DNA from: Saccharospirillum mangrovi
GTDB lineage: Bacteria; Pseudomonadota; Gammaproteobacteria; Pseudomonadales; Natronospirillaceae
Direction of reading: 5' to 3'
DNA length: 64,000 nt
Assembly (NCBI RefSeq): GCF_003367315.1
Contig: NZ_CP031415.1
Span: forward strand, 3,622,912 to 3,686,911
A model generated the notes under the pieces. It was not told the DNA's origin. It searched no databases and was given only the letters and a program-made list of their open reading frames with translations. Position numbers and translations under genes: made by a program. Shown here one piece after another: positions 18,052-28,080 of the stretch (its first letter is position 1; the number at the start of each line of letters is the position of its first letter).

Positions 18052-18079
18052 AAAAAAACCGGGACAAGCCCGGTTTTTT
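18052..18079 (-). terminator. Intrinsic terminator after rpoZ
   Basis: CCGGG (18059-18063) pairs with CCCGG (18069-18073) and is flanked by A7 and T6, so it can work in both directions. It lies about 15 bp after the rpoZ stop and 60 bp before the chosen spoT start. Thus spoT depends on read-through or a promoter in the short gap. Confidence 0.85.
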
Positions 18080-18093
18080 AACTATCAGAGTTA

Positions 18094-18333
18094 TTACTGA
18101 TCGAAATCGACGTCGAAGTCGTCTTCTTTGCCTTCGGCCAGAATCGCTTCCGGAGAAATCTTTTTCTCGGCGATTTCGCGCAGTGCGATGACCGTCGGTT
18201 TGTCGTTTTCTTCCGGCACCAGCGGCTCAACGTTGTCGTTGGCAATCTGACGAGCGCGTTTGCTGGCCACCATGATCAATTCAAAGCGGTTGGCCACGTT
18301 TTCCAGGCAATCTTCAACAGTGACACGAGCCAT
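18094..18333 (-). CDS. rpoZ: RNA polymerase omega subunit
   Basis: 79 residues. Small subunit that helps assemble RNA polymerase and forms part of a ppGpp-binding site. The N-terminal [20 protein letters not shown] and the following KRARQI are characteristic. A GAGGAG ribosome site precedes the start. It keeps its usual neighbour spoT but not gmk, which is about 10 kb away because a catabolic operon lies between. Confidence 0.97.
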   Translation of the reverse strand: MARVTVEDCLENVANRFELIMVASKRARQIANDNVEPLVPEENDKPTVIALREIAEKKISPEAILAEGKEDDFDVDFDQ

Positions 18334-18374
18334 CAGGGTCTCCTCAGTAAACAGGCCGGGTTGCGAGCCGGCGA

Positions 18375-18402
18375 ATTGTACGGACTTTAATCAAAACCAC
18401 AA
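18375..18402 (-). promoter_or_regulatory. Candidate rpoZ promoter
   Basis: Minus strand: -35 TTGTGG (18402-18397), 16-bp spacer, -10 TACAAT (18380-18375), about 42 bp ahead of the rpoZ start and just after the allophanate hydrolase stop. It would let rpoZ be expressed independently of the preceding operon. By-eye prediction. Confidence 0.5.
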
Positions 18403-18430
18403 GCCCGCCCGGCCCTTTCAGCGCGCCGAC

Positions 18431-20230
18431 TTAGCCCGTTAAATAGGCACGCCAGCCGCCAAACTGGCTGATGTCGGTCGCCCCCGCCAGGCCGGCGCCT
18501 TCGCAGATAAAGCCACTGACCCAGCGGCCGTCGGCCAGTTCCAGTTTGCCGATGCCCAACGGCGCCGGGATATCGGCGACAAAACCGCCCAATTGATCGG
18601 CCGGTACCGACCAGAGTTCGACTTCGATTGCCACGCCGTTCGCCTCATCGCGCACCAGCCCAGGGCGATACGGCGGGCCGCCAGCCAGCGCGTAAAACCG
18701 ATAACAGGCGGCGGTTTGGGTGCGCTCGCTCAGCGTCGCGCCACGTTCGGTCAGTTGGAAGTTCAGCGGCAAGCCATCCAGGTGCGCGCCGCAGACGGCG
18801 ATTTCGATTCGGTCGCGCGCCTTGGCGGCTGGCGCGTCGATGCTCAACGGTTTCAAACCCAGTGCGCCTTGAGTCAGTTCCAACTGACGCTGCAATCGCT
18901 TGGCAATCGACAGCAGCGCCCGGTCACGAAACGCCGGCGCGCTCAGCGTGATACCAAAGGGCCGGCCGGAGTCGGTAAACGCCGTCGGCAACGCCACCGC
19001 CGCCCAATCGATCAGGTTCATAAAGTTGGTGTAATAACCCAGCTCGCTGTTGTGCTGCACCGGCTCGGCGAGCATTTCCGCGATGGTGAAATGGCGCCCG
19101 GCGGTCGGCGTCAGCAGCGCATCAATCCCCGCCAACTGCGCCCAGCAAGTGCGTTTCAGCGCGTTTAACCGATATTGGGCGCGGAACAAGTCGGTCGCTT
19201 TGGGGTCGCGGCCACCGGCGATGATGTCGTGCACCACCGGAAATACCTGTTCCGGCTGGGTTTCCATCATCGTTTGAATCGCCAGATAGCGTTCGCTGAC
19301 CCAGGGGCCTTCGTAGAGCAGCCGCGCGGCTTCATCGAACGGCGCGTAGTCGATCTCGACCCAGTCGATGTCGGCGTTATCGAGCGCCGCCAGCGATGTT
19401 TGATAGGCCGCTGCAAAGTCGGCGTCGCCAAAGAATTTCAAATCCTGCTCACGCAACCGACCGATTCGCAGCCGACCCTGGCGCTGGCCGTAATGACGGC
19501 TGTGATTGTCGTAAATATTGGCACGGCTGTACGGATCGGCTTCGTCCAGCCCTTCGGCGCAGGCCAGCACGGTATTGGCGTCGTCGCAGTCGAGCGCAAA
19601 CACACTGACGCAATCCAGGCTGCGACAAGCCGGCACCACACCCGTGGTCGGCAACAAACCGATGCTCGGTTTCAAACCGACCAGATTGTTCAGCGCCGCC
19701 GGCACCCGGCCGGAACCGGCGGTATCGGTGCCCAGGCTGAACGTCGCCATGCCCAGCGCCACAGCCACCGCCGACCCGGAACTGGAGCCGCCGCTGATGT
19801 AGCTCGGATCGAACGCATTGGCGCAGGCACCAAGGGGCGAGCGCGTGCCGTTCAGGCCGGTGGCGAATTGATCAAGATTGGTTTTGCCGACGGGTATGGC
19901 GCCAGCGTCGATCAAGCGTTGCACCACCGTCGCTGATTCTGTCGGCGTATAAGCGAAAGCCTCGCAGCCCGCTGTGGTGGGGATGCCCGCTAAATCGATG
20001 TTGTCTTTGATCGCAAAGGGAATGCCCCACAGCGGCGTGGTAGCCGGGTCTTTCGCTGCCAGCGCGTCCAGATATGGCTGGCGTTCGGCGGCGCTGAGCC
20101 GATGAATCCAGATGTTGTGCCCAGCATAACGGTCGGCTTGCTGATCAATCTGTGCCAGCACGGCCGCCGGCGTCAGCGTGCCGGATCGATAAGCCGCGCT
20201 TAGGCGAACAATGCGGGTATCCAGGGTCAT
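18431..20230 (-). CDS. atzF: Allophanate hydrolase
   Basis: 599 residues. Hydrolyses allophanate (N-carboxyurea) to ammonium and CO2. An amidase-signature domain (about 1-440) holds the Ser-cisSer-Lys set: GIPFAIKDN lysine near residue 90 and the glycine/serine-rich SGGSSSGSAVAVAL near 165. A C-terminal AtzF-type domain (about 470-599) follows. The start overlaps the carboxylase stop by 4 bp (ATGA). In guanidine metabolism allophanate is the product of carboxyguanidine deimination, so this is the last step of the operon. Confidence 0.95.
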   Translation of the reverse strand: MTLDTRIVRLSAAYRSGTLTPAAVLAQIDQQADRYAGHNIWIHRLSAAERQPYLDALAAKDPATTPLWGIPFAIKDNIDLAGIPTTAGCEAFAYTPTESATVVQRLIDAGAIPVGKTNLDQFATGLNGTRSPLGACANAFDPSYISGGSSSGSAVAVALGMATFSLGTDTAGSGRVPAALNNLVGLKPSIGLLPTTGVVPACRSLDCVSVFALDCDDANTVLACAEGLDEADPYSRANIYDNHSRHYGQRQGRLRIGRLREQDLKFFGDADFAAAYQTSLAALDNADIDWVEIDYAPFDEAARLLYEGPWVSERYLAIQTMMETQPEQVFPVVHDIIAGGRDPKATDLFRAQYRLNALKRTCWAQLAGIDALLTPTAGRHFTIAEMLAEPVQHNSELGYYTNFMNLIDWAAVALPTAFTDSGRPFGITLSAPAFRDRALLSIAKRLQRQLELTQGALGLKPLSIDAPAAKARDRIEIAVCGAHLDGLPLNFQLTERGATLSERTQTAACYRFYALAGGPPYRPGLVRDEANGVAIEVELWSVPADQLGGFVADIPAPLGIGKLELADGRWVSGFICEGAGLAGATDISQFGGWRAYLTG

Positions 20231-23200
20231 AGGGTGCCCTCTTCAAGCGGTTCAGGTTGCACGATCACAATGGGTTGGCCGGCAGCGACGCGGCTGCCGG
20301 CTTTCGATAACAAGCGAATCACCCGGCCATCGCAGGGTGCGGTGAGCGGAATTTCCATCTTCATCGATTCAAGAATCACCAGGGTGTCGCCGGCCTTCAC
20401 GGGCGCGTCCAGTTCAACTTCGTACTGCCAGACGCTGCCCGCGACCGGGCTTTCCAGCACGCGGCTGCCCTCGGGCCAGCTTTCCGGTTCCGGCTCGGGT
20501 TCCGGTTCCGGCGGCTGGAAGTTGAACTGCCCGGTGGCGTGCCAGTCGGCCAATTCGGTTTCGAAGGCCGCCTGGCGACGGGTACGGAAGGCGTCGATGT
20601 CACTCTGGTTGGCGTCGATAAAGGCCTGATAGTCGGCCAGGCTGAAGGTGGTTTCCTCGATGCGCAGCGGGTATTGGCCCAGCGGGAAGTCGGCGCGGAT
20701 TTGCAGCAACTCGTCTTGGCTGACCGGGTAGAAACGAATCTGGTCGAAAAAGCGCAGCAGCCAGGGCCGTTCAAATTCGGCGGTCTGGCGGTAGCGGTTC
20801 CACATTTGCAGCGTGCGACCGACAAACTGATAGCCGCCCGGCCCTTCCATGCCGTAGACGCACAGATAAGAGCCGCCGATGCCGACCGAGTTCTCCGCCG
20901 TCCAGGTGCGCGCCGGGTTGTATTTGGTGGTCACCAAGCGATGGCGCGGGTCAATCGGCGTCGCCACCGGCGCACCCAGATAGACATCGCCCAGCCCCAT
21001 CACCAGATAGGACGCTTCGAACAGCACGGCTTTCACCGCCTCGATGTCGTCCAGGCCATTGATGCGGCGGATAAACTCCAGATTGCTCGGGCACCAGGGC
21101 GCATCGCGGCGCACCGATTGCTGATATTTCTGGATCGCCAGCCGGCAGGCTTCGTCGTCCCACGACAGCGGCAAATGCACGATGCGCGACGGCACGCTCA
21201 GTTCATCCAGCCGCTGCGCCAGCTCGCGCTCACCGGCTTGCAGATGATCGAGCAACTGCGCCAGCGGCAGTTGCTGGCTGTCGTAATGCACCTGCAACGA
21301 ACGAATGCCTGGCGTCAGTTCGCGCATGCCCGGCAACGGATGCTGCTGTAGCCATTGCATCAGCGTGTGGGCGCGAAAGCGCAGCCGGATATCCAGCACC
21401 GGCTCGCCGTATTCGACCAGCAGGAAATGGTCGCCCGCGGCGCGATAAACCACCGCCTCGTCGCCATCCAGCGTGCATAACACCGGCGTTTCAACCGATG
21501 CGGTTTGCCACTCGACCGGTTTCGGCGCGAGTTCGGCGATGGCTCGCTGTTGTGCCGCTTCCAGCGCGACCGCTGTTTCAATCGATACCGGCACAAAGCG
21601 AATCCGGTCGCCGGCGCGAAGTTGTCCGAGCATCCACAAATCCGCGCTGATGACCGTCGCCGGGCAGACGAAACCGCCCAACGATGGCCCGTCCGGCCCG
21701 AGAATCACCGGCATATCGCCAGTGAAATCGACGCTGCCGAAGGCGTAGGCGTTGTCGTGAATGTTGGACGGATGCAACCCGGCTTCGCCGCCATCGGGCC
21801 GCGCCCAGTCGGGTTTCGGGCCGATCAGACGAACGCCGGTGCGGCTGGAGTTGTAGTGCACTTCCCAGTCGGTGTTGAAAAAGGTGTCGATGTCGGTCGG
21901 GGTGAAAAAGTCCGGCGCGCCGTGCGGGCCGTAGACAACGCGCAGTTGCCAGTCACAGCCCAGAGCGGGTTTTAAGTCTGCCGGTAATGTGCGTTGCGGA
22001 ACCGGCTCAGTCGCGGCCGACAGATGCAACACATCGCCCGCCAGCAAGGCCCGGCCGTTATGGCCGCCAAACTGCCCAAGCGTGAAGGTCGCGCGCGAAC
22101 CCAGATAGGCCGGGCAACCGATGCCGCCGCGCAAACAGACATAGCTGCGCGCGCCGGTATCGCTGACTTTGCCCAGCGTCAGTGTCTGACCGGCGGCCAC
22201 GTCAACCACTTGCCACATTTCGATCACGTTGCCGTCCAGTTCGGCGGCAATGTCGGCACCGGCGAGCACAATTTGGGTCGCCACGCTGAACCGCAGTGTC
22301 GGTCCGGTCACGGTGATTTCCAGTCCGGCGGCGTCCGCAGCGTTATCGAGCAGGCGATTGCCCAGCCGGAACGAATGGCTGTCGAATGCGCCACTCGGCG
22401 GTACGCCGACGTCCCAGTAACCGAGCCGGCCGCTGGCGTCCTGAATCGTCGTCTGAGTGCCGCCGCTGAGTACATCGATGCGCGCCGGCAGTGCGCGAAA
22501 GTCGTTCAGATAGCGCGTCGTCATGCGGCCACTTTGCAACGCCGGATCGGCGACTAACGCACGCAGATAACCCAGATTGGTTTCGATGCCGTACAGCCGT
22601 GTCTCGGCCAGCGCCCAATCGAGCTTGCCCAGCGCGGCTTCGCGGTCAGCGCCGTGGACAATCAATTTCGCCAGCATCGGGTCGAAAAACGGCGGCACTT
22701 CCAGGCCAGCATCGATCCAGTGGTCGACGCGCACACCGTCGCCGTCGGCAAAGGCGACTTCGGTCAGCAAACCGGCGGCTGGCTGGAAATCGCGGTACGG
22801 GTCTTCGGCGTAGAGGCGCACTTGAATCGCATGGCCTTGTGGCGTCAGTTTCGGCGCGCTGGCTAATGGCGAATCGCCGGCCGCCTGGCGCAGCATCCAT
22901 TCGACCAGATCGACGCCAAAGACTTCCTCGGTAACGCCGTGTTCAACCTGAAGGCGAGTGTTCACTTCGAGGAAATAGAAGTCGTCGGAATCGGCATCGA
23001 CAATGAATTCGACAGTACCGGCGTTGCGATAATTCACCGCCGCCAACAAACGTTCGGCGGTCTGGTGCAACGCCGTCGCCAATTCGGGTTTCAGATTCGG
23101 TGCCGGGCATTCTTCGACCACTTTCTGGTTACGCCGCTGGCTGGAGCAGTCGCGTTCGCCAATTGCCAGCGTTGTGCCCGCGCCATCGCCAAACACCTGC

Positions 23201-23829
23201 ACTTCGATGTGCCGCGCCCGGTCGATGAATTTCTCCAGGAAAACGCCGTCGTCAGCGAAGTTCTGCCGGCCAAGGCGTTTTACTCGTTCAAAAGCGTCGT
23301 CCAATTCAGCCGCGCTGTTGCAGCGCTGCATGCCAATGCCACCGCCGCCGGAAGTGGCTTTCAGCATGATCGGAAAACCGATGCGGTCGGCTTCGCGCTG
23401 CGCCATTGGCAAATCGGTCAATAAAGCCGTGCCCGGCACCAGCGGCACACCAGCGCGTTCGGCCAGTTCGCGGGCGCTGTGTTTCAAGCCGAAAGTTTCC
23501 ATTTGATCGGGCGTTGGGCCAATAAAGGCGATGGCAGCGGCTTCGACGCGGCGCACGAAATTGGCGTTTTCGCTGAGAAAGCCGTAACCGGGATGAATCG
23601 CTTTGGCGCCGCTGTCGCGGGCAATCTGCAAAATCTTATCGACGTTCAAATAAGTATCGCTGGCACCGCCGTCACCGAGCGGCCAGGCTTCGTCCGCCAG
23701 GCGCACGTGCAGGCTGCGCGCATCGCTGGCGGCATAAACCGCGACTGAGCGAATGCCGAGCCGTTTCAGCGTGCGAATGATGCGCACAGCGATGGCACCG
23801 CGATTGGCGATCAGGACTGTGTCGAACAT
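20227..23829 (-). CDS. Urea-carboxylase-family enzyme, likely guanidine carboxylase
   Basis: 1200 residues from the ATG at 23829, which gives the canonical biotin-carboxylase N-terminus (MFDTVLIANRGAIAVRII); the longer frame adds an unrelated extension. Order: biotin carboxylase/ATP-grasp (about 1-450), KipA/KipI-like carboxyltransferase domains (about 470-1080), and a biotinyl domain at the C-terminus with the lysine motif ESMKME. A Pro-Glu-rich linker precedes the biotinyl domain. The family carboxylates urea or guanidine; the upstream guanidine-I riboswitch and the two DUF1989 partners argue for guanidine. Annotation pipelines usually call it urea carboxylase. Confidence 0.93.
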   Translation of the reverse strand: MFDTVLIANRGAIAVRIIRTLKRLGIRSVAVYAASDARSLHVRLADEAWPLGDGGASDTYLNVDKILQIARDSGAKAIHPGYGFLSENANFVRRVEAAAIAFIGPTPDQMETFGLKHSARELAERAGVPLVPGTALLTDLPMAQREADRIGFPIMLKATSGGGGIGMQRCNSAAELDDAFERVKRLGRQNFADDGVFLEKFIDRARHIEVQVFGDGAGTTLAIGERDCSSQRRNQKVVEECPAPNLKPELATALHQTAERLLAAVNYRNAGTVEFIVDADSDDFYFLEVNTRLQVEHGVTEEVFGVDLVEWMLRQAAGDSPLASAPKLTPQGHAIQVRLYAEDPYRDFQPAAGLLTEVAFADGDGVRVDHWIDAGLEVPPFFDPMLAKLIVHGADREAALGKLDWALAETRLYGIETNLGYLRALVADPALQSGRMTTRYLNDFRALPARIDVLSGGTQTTIQDASGRLGYWDVGVPPSGAFDSHSFRLGNRLLDNAADAAGLEITVTGPTLRFSVATQIVLAGADIAAELDGNVIEMWQVVDVAAGQTLTLGKVSDTGARSYVCLRGGIGCPAYLGSRATFTLGQFGGHNGRALLAGDVLHLSAATEPVPQRTLPADLKPALGCDWQLRVVYGPHGAPDFFTPTDIDTFFNTDWEVHYNSSRTGVRLIGPKPDWARPDGGEAGLHPSNIHDNAYAFGSVDFTGDMPVILGPDGPSLGGFVCPATVISADLWMLGQLRAGDRIRFVPVSIETAVALEAAQQRAIAELAPKPVEWQTASVETPVLCTLDGDEAVVYRAAGDHFLLVEYGEPVLDIRLRFRAHTLMQWLQQHPLPGMRELTPGIRSLQVHYDSQQLPLAQLLDHLQAGERELAQRLDELSVPSRIVHLPLSWDDEACRLAIQKYQQSVRRDAPWCPSNLEFIRRINGLDDIEAVKAVLFEASYLVMGLGDVYLGAPVATPIDPRHRLVTTKYNPARTWTAENSVGIGGSYLCVYGMEGPGGYQFVGRTLQMWNRYRQTAEFERPWLLRFFDQIRFYPVSQDELLQIRADFPLGQYPLRIEETTFSLADYQAFIDANQSDIDAFRTRRQAAFETELADWHATGQFNFQPPEPEPEPEPESWPEGSRVLESPVAGSVWQYEVELDAPVKAGDTLVILESMKMEIPLTAPCDGRVIRLLSKAGSRVAAGQPIVIVQPEPLEEGTL

Positions 23830-23935
23830 GGCTGTTTGTACCAAGAGAGCCGCCTCAAAACGGGCCGTCCCGTATGCAGAATCGAGCGACGGCAGCGGTC
23901 GTCCGCTGCCGGAATGGATTGACACCGCGCGCCGG

Positions 23936-24598
23936 TCAGGCGTCCCAGATCAACACACCCAGCGGCGTCGGGTTAAAACCGCTGCACGGGTTGTTCAACT
24001 GCGGGCAGTTGGAAATCAGCAGAACCACATCCATCAGCGCCGTCAGTTCGACGTACTTGCCAGGGCCGGACAGGCCATCCTGAAAACTCAGGCCACCGTC
24101 GGGCGTGATTGGCACGTTCATAAAGAAGTTGATGTTGTGTCCAATATCGCGCTTGTGCAGACCAAACTCCGGGTGTTCTGCAATGGCGAGCATCCAACTG
24201 TCGCGGCACGAGTGCATGCAGCGTTTTTCCAGGTCGTACCGCACGGTGTTGCTCTCGCCGGCGCAGGCACCGCCGAGGGTATCGTGGCGGCCGCAGGTGT
24301 CGGCGACGATGTCGAGCATCGGCCGGTTCAGGTTGGAACGCAGCTGGCTGCCGGTGCTGAGGTAAACGTTGCCTTGCTCGCGCACAGTGTCCATGGCGCT
24401 GTAGCGTTCGCTCGGATCATCAAGGCTGAAGAACAGCGTATCGGCGGCTTCGTTGCCTTCGATGTCGACAATGCGCACCGTCTGGCCGGCCATGACCGGA
24501 TGGATGAAATAATCGCCGGCCATAATGGCTTCGTTAAAGATCGCTGTGTCCATCTGGCGCGGGCTTTCGGCCAGATGTTGCGGAGCTTGTATGGTCAT
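23936..24598 (-). CDS. DUF1989 protein, probable carboxyguanidine deiminase subunit
   Basis: 220 residues of the DUF1989 family, formerly urea-carboxylase-associated protein. Conserved [28 protein letters not shown] and CSGFNPTP segments are visible, with cysteines and histidines suited to metal binding. In guanidine-degrading bacteria two such proteins (CgiA and CgiB) together convert carboxyguanidine to allophanate plus ammonia (published for the family). It overlaps the next DUF1989 gene by 4 bp. Which of the two corresponds to CgiA or CgiB I cannot decide. Confidence 0.88.
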   Translation of the reverse strand: MTIQAPQHLAESPRQMDTAIFNEAIMAGDYFIHPVMAGQTVRIVDIEGNEAADTLFFSLDDPSERYSAMDTVREQGNVYLSTGSQLRSNLNRPMLDIVADTCGRHDTLGGACAGESNTVRYDLEKRCMHSCRDSWMLAIAEHPEFGLHKRDIGHNINFFMNVPITPDGGLSFQDGLSGPGKYVELTALMDVVLLISNCPQLNNPCSGFNPTPLGVLIWDA

Positions 24599-25338
24599 AC
24601 CGCCTCCGAAAATTGGCCGAGGTAATAGAGGGCGTTGTTGCGGAAACCGCGTTGGTTTTCGTCGCAGAAATTGCGGCAGTAGTCGTCGTCGCGCACCGGC
24701 TCGGCGGTGCCGAGTTCGACTTTGACCGGCCGCGCCGGGTAGCTGCTGGCGGTGTCGAGCGGGTGCGGGCAGGCGTGCAGCAACACCAGGGTATCCATCT
24801 CAAACCGCAGCGTGACGCTGTTGCCTGCCTGGCTGTGACCGGCGACGCGGCTCATCCGGCCGTGGTCATCAACGACAACCTTGTTGAAGAAATTCACGTT
24901 GGCGGGCAAATCGGCCAGGTCCATACCGTATTTCGCCATTTCCACCAGAAAGGCGTCGTGGCCGTTCTGGTGCCAGGCGTTGCGGTCGTTCTGGAAATCG
25001 CGGGCGCCCCAGCGTTCGTTGACAAGTTCAGCGTGGCTGTTGCCGCAGACGCTTTCGTGCCAGCCCAGGTCGTCTTCGATGATGGAGGCGAACACCCGGC
25101 CCATGTCGGAATACAGGCAGTTGCCGCGCGTCAGCTTGAAAGTGTGTTGGCATTTCAGGGTGTCGGGCGCGTTGTAACGCTCGAGCAGGTTGTCGGGGTT
25201 GAACATCAGCAGGCCAAGATTGGCGTCGCCAGTGATGTCAGTCAGCCGCATCACGGTGCCGCGCCGCAGCCGCAGCGACCAATGGCCGCCCGGGGCGATC
25301 TCGGTCTGGTAATCGATGGATCGGATCAGATCACTCAT
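24595..25338 (-). CDS. DUF1989 protein, probable carboxyguanidine deiminase partner
   Basis: 247 residues from the ATG at 25338, which overlaps the ABC ATPase stop by 4 bp; the longer frame adds a 47-residue basic extension that overlaps the upstream gene and is unlikely. A second DUF1989 paralogue with [34 protein letters not shown] and [17 protein letters not shown]. The HxCPHP motif differs from the [13 protein letters not shown] of its partner, consistent with a heteromeric enzyme in which the subunits have diverged. Confidence 0.88.
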   Translation of the reverse strand: MSDLIRSIDYQTEIAPGGHWSLRLRRGTVMRLTDITGDANLGLLMFNPDNLLERYNAPDTLKCQHTFKLTRGNCLYSDMGRVFASIIEDDLGWHESVCGNSHAELVNERWGARDFQNDRNAWHQNGHDAFLVEMAKYGMDLADLPANVNFFNKVVVDDHGRMSRVAGHSQAGNSVTLRFEMDTLVLLHACPHPLDTASSYPARPVKVELGTAEPVRDDDYCRNFCDENQRGFRNNALYYLGQFSEAV

Positions 25339-26105
25339 GCGTGAATCCTTTGAATCAGTTCGTCGTCGAGCACATCGAGCGTGACCGCATCGCGCTGCCC
25401 AACAGGTAAGTCGTAAGTGATGCGCGCGCCGTAGGCGTTGGGCGCTTGCGGATCGTGGCGCACCTTGTCGAACACCCACAGCCGGGTGCCGAGGTGAAAG
25501 CCTTCTTTGATGTCGTGCGTGACCATAAAGACGGTCAACTGGTATTCACGCCACAGCCGCAACACCAGTTCGTGCATGTCGGCGCGGATGCCGGGGTCGA
25601 GCGCGCCGAAGGGTTCGTCGAGCAATAAGATGCGCGGCTTGTTCAGCAACGCCTGGGCAATCGCCAAACGCTGGCGCATACCGCCCGACAGTTGATGCGG
25701 GTAGCGATTCAGCGCGTGGCCGAGACCAACTTCCTCAAGCAGCGCTTTGGCGTCTGCAACGGCCGTGCGTTTTTTCGCGCCGAATAAGTGACCGCTCCAG
25801 CCGCTTTGTTCAAATGCGCGGGCCGCCACGACGTTGTCGAGCACGGTCAGATGTGGGAAGACGGAATACTGCTGGAAGACGATGCCGCGGTCCGGCCCCG
25901 GTTCGTCTGGAATCGGTTGGCCGTCGAGCAACAGTTCGCCACGACTGGGCGCTTCGACGCCGAGCAGCAATTTCAAAAAGGTGCTTTTGCCGCAGCCGGA
26001 CGCGCCGACCAGCGTGATGAATTCACCTTCGCTGACGGTCATGCTGACCCGCTCCAGCACCTGGGTATCGCCATAATTTTTCCAGACGTTACGCGCTTCG
26101 ATCAT
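25335..26105 (-). CDS. ABC transporter ATP-binding protein (guanidine uptake?)
   Basis: 256 residues of the nitrate/sulfonate/taurine (SsuB/TauB) class. Walker A GASGCGKST (about residue 35), Q-loop FQQYSVFP, signature LSGGMRQRLA, Walker B ILLLDEP and the switch histidine VTHD are all intact. Forms an importer with the adjacent permease and binding protein; overlaps the permease stop by 4 bp. Guanidine as substrate is inferred from the riboswitch and the operon enzymes. Confidence 0.93.
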   Translation of the reverse strand: MIEARNVWKNYGDTQVLERVSMTVSEGEFITLVGASGCGKSTFLKLLLGVEAPSRGELLLDGQPIPDEPGPDRGIVFQQYSVFPHLTVLDNVVAARAFEQSGWSGHLFGAKKRTAVADAKALLEEVGLGHALNRYPHQLSGGMRQRLAIAQALLNKPRILLLDEPFGALDPGIRADMHELVLRLWREYQLTVFMVTHDIKEGFHLGTRLWVFDKVRHDPQAPNAYGARITYDLPVGQRDAVTLDVLDDELIQRIHA

Positions 26106-26923
26106 GATTCAGCCCCCGCTTTGTGCCACGGGAACAACCAACGGTTGGCGCGCGCCAGCAGTTGGTCGAGCACAAAGGCCAGCAAGGTAATCCAGGCGAC
26201 GTACGGCAGGATGATGTCCATCGACAAATAGCGCCGCACCAGAAAGATCCGATAACCCAGGCCGTCGGTGGCGGCGATGGCTTCGGCAGCGATCAAAAAC
26301 AGCCAACCGCTGCCGAGCGACAACCGCACCGCCTCGATCAGGCGCGGCAGAATTTGCGGCAGCAAGACGCGGCACAGAATCTGGCTGGTGTTGGCGCCGA
26401 GCGTCTGCGCCTTGATCAACTGCTGCGCCGGAATTTCCTGGGTGCGTTGCAGAATGTCGCGGGCGATAAAGGGGGTGATGCCCAAAGCAATCAACGCCAC
26501 TTTCGACAATTCGCCGAGGCCGACAACGATGAACAGAATCGGCAGCAAGGCCAGCGGCGGCACCAGCGAAATCACCGTCAGCAGCGGCGAGATACCGGCC
26601 GTTAACAACGGCAATGCGCCGGTCAGCAAACCGACCACCAGACCGATCAGGGCGGCGATGGCAACGCCGATCAACAACCGCTTCAGGCTGCTCAGCGTAT
26701 CGACCCAGAACAGGTAATCGCCATTGCGTTTGCTTGGCTCCAGCGCCAGCGCATGCAGGGCGTTGCCCATCTGTTCGACGCTGGGCAGCAGCTTGTCGTT
26801 CGGGTTCGCCGCCAGCCGCGCATCCGATGCCAGCAGATACAGCACCAGCAGCAACGCGAAGGGCAGCAAACCGAGCAGCCAGCGGCCACGCAAACCCGGC
26901 GTTCGGTTGATCAGCCGTTTCAT
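26102..26923 (-). CDS. ABC transporter permease (guanidine uptake?)
   Basis: 273 residues with about six membrane spans and the cytoplasmic EAA-type loop (KAQTLGANTSQILCRVLLPQ region, about 175). The N-terminus carries a positive stretch before the first span. Belongs to the SsuC/TauC permease family. Start and stop lie within 35 bp of, or overlap, its neighbours. Confidence 0.92.
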   Translation of the reverse strand: MKRLINRTPGLRGRWLLGLLPFALLLVLYLLASDARLAANPNDKLLPSVEQMGNALHALALEPSKRNGDYLFWVDTLSSLKRLLIGVAIAALIGLVVGLLTGALPLLTAGISPLLTVISLVPPLALLPILFIVVGLGELSKVALIALGITPFIARDILQRTQEIPAQQLIKAQTLGANTSQILCRVLLPQILPRLIEAVRLSLGSGWLFLIAAEAIAATDGLGYRIFLVRRYLSMDIILPYVAWITLLAFVLDQLLARANRWLFPWHKAGAES

Positions 26924-26954
26924 TCTCGTTCCTCAGTCAGTCTGGCGTTCTGGC

Positions 26955-28004
26955 TCAAAGCGCGCCGTCGGCTGCCATCTGCATAAAGCTCGGATCGAAA
27001 CGGAACTGGACATTGCCCGCATCGCCAAAGGTGCCAGCCGGCATTTCGATGCCGATAAAGCCGGCGTCCGGTGCGCCCATGCCGAGCAGGCCGTGATCGA
27101 ACGAGAATTCCGCGACGTTGCTCATGGTGCTGACCAGGGTGTCGCTGTTCGCCAGTTCTAAAGCTTGCTCAGGGCTGTAGAACATTTCGGTGCTGGCAAG
27201 CTGAGCGTCGTAACCGGCAAGGTCGGTACCGGAAGCCACAGCCATGGCGGTACGCGCTTCGATGGCGGCGGCGGAATCGCCCTGCATGGTGCTCATGATT
27301 TCGTACCAGGCGCCTACTAAGGCTTTGCCGAAGTTCGGGTTTTCCGCCAGCGTTTCGGTGTTCACCACCAGCATGTCGATGATTTCGCCCGGAATTTGCG
27401 CGGAATTGAACACTTCGGTGCTGTTGTCCATCGCATTGATTTCGCTCAGCAACGGGTTCCAGGTGACCACGGCGGTTACGTCGTCAGTGGTATAGGCTGC
27501 AACCATGTCGGCGTCCGAGGTGTTGACCACTTCAACGTCGGCTTCGCTCAAGCCCACGCTATCCAAGCCACGCGCCAGCAAGTAATGCGACACGCTCAGC
27601 TCAACCAGATTGACCGACTGGCCTTCGATGTCGGCCAGCGTTGAACCGTTCTTCAATACGATGCCGTCGTTGCCGTTGGAGTAATCGCCCAGAATCAGGC
27701 CGGTGCTGTCGACGCCGCTGGCGGCCGGAATGGTCAGCGCATCCATGTTGGTCATGGTGCAGCCGTCGAATTCACCGGCGGTGAATTGGTTGATCGATTC
27801 GACGTAATCGTTGATCTGCACAACGTCGATGTCGATGCCGTATTTGTCGGCCCATTTATCGACAATGCCCGCATCGGCACCGTAGGCCCAGGGCATCCAG
27901 CCGACGTAAATCGACCAGCAGATGGAGAAGGAATCTTTCGCGTTCGCTGCGGTCGCAGCCAGGGACGTGCAAAGCAACAGGGGGATCAGACGAGTCAGTT
28001 TCAT
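26955..28004 (-). CDS. ABC transporter substrate-binding protein (guanidine uptake?)
   Basis: 349 residues from the ATG at 28004, preceded by GAGAGG; the signal peptide runs to about residue 22 (AANA). A type-2 periplasmic binding fold of the NMT1/SsuA-like family; aromatic residues CWSIYVGWMPWAYG near the N-terminus resemble a cation-binding site, which would suit guanidinium (inference). First gene of the seven-gene operon and directly downstream of the riboswitch. Confidence 0.9.
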   Translation of the reverse strand: MKLTRLIPLLLCTSLAATAANAKDSFSICWSIYVGWMPWAYGADAGIVDKWADKYGIDIDVVQINDYVESINQFTAGEFDGCTMTNMDALTIPAASGVDSTGLILGDYSNGNDGIVLKNGSTLADIEGQSVNLVELSVSHYLLARGLDSVGLSEADVEVVNTSDADMVAAYTTDDVTAVVTWNPLLSEINAMDNSTEVFNSAQIPGEIIDMLVVNTETLAENPNFGKALVGAWYEIMSTMQGDSAAAIEARTAMAVASGTDLAGYDAQLASTEMFYSPEQALELANSDTLVSTMSNVAEFSFDHGLLGMGAPDAGFIGIEMPAGTFGDAGNVQFRFDPSFMQMAADGAL

Positions 28005-28053
28005 GGCGTGCCTCTCAGTGGTTTTACAGTCGGTCTCGGTTGTTGGCTCAGGA

Positions 28054-28067
28054 GTACTCTTGGCAAT
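28054..28067. repeat. Left arm of inverted repeat flanking the riboswitch
   Basis: GTACTCTTGGCAAT, the perfect reverse complement of 28205-28218. The two arms bracket the guanidine riboswitch at a distance of 137 bp. In the minus-strand transcript this arm also takes part in a small local hairpin (TTGGC with GCCAA) just after the aptamer. Confidence 0.7.
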
Positions 28068-28080
28068 GCGCCAAACAAGT

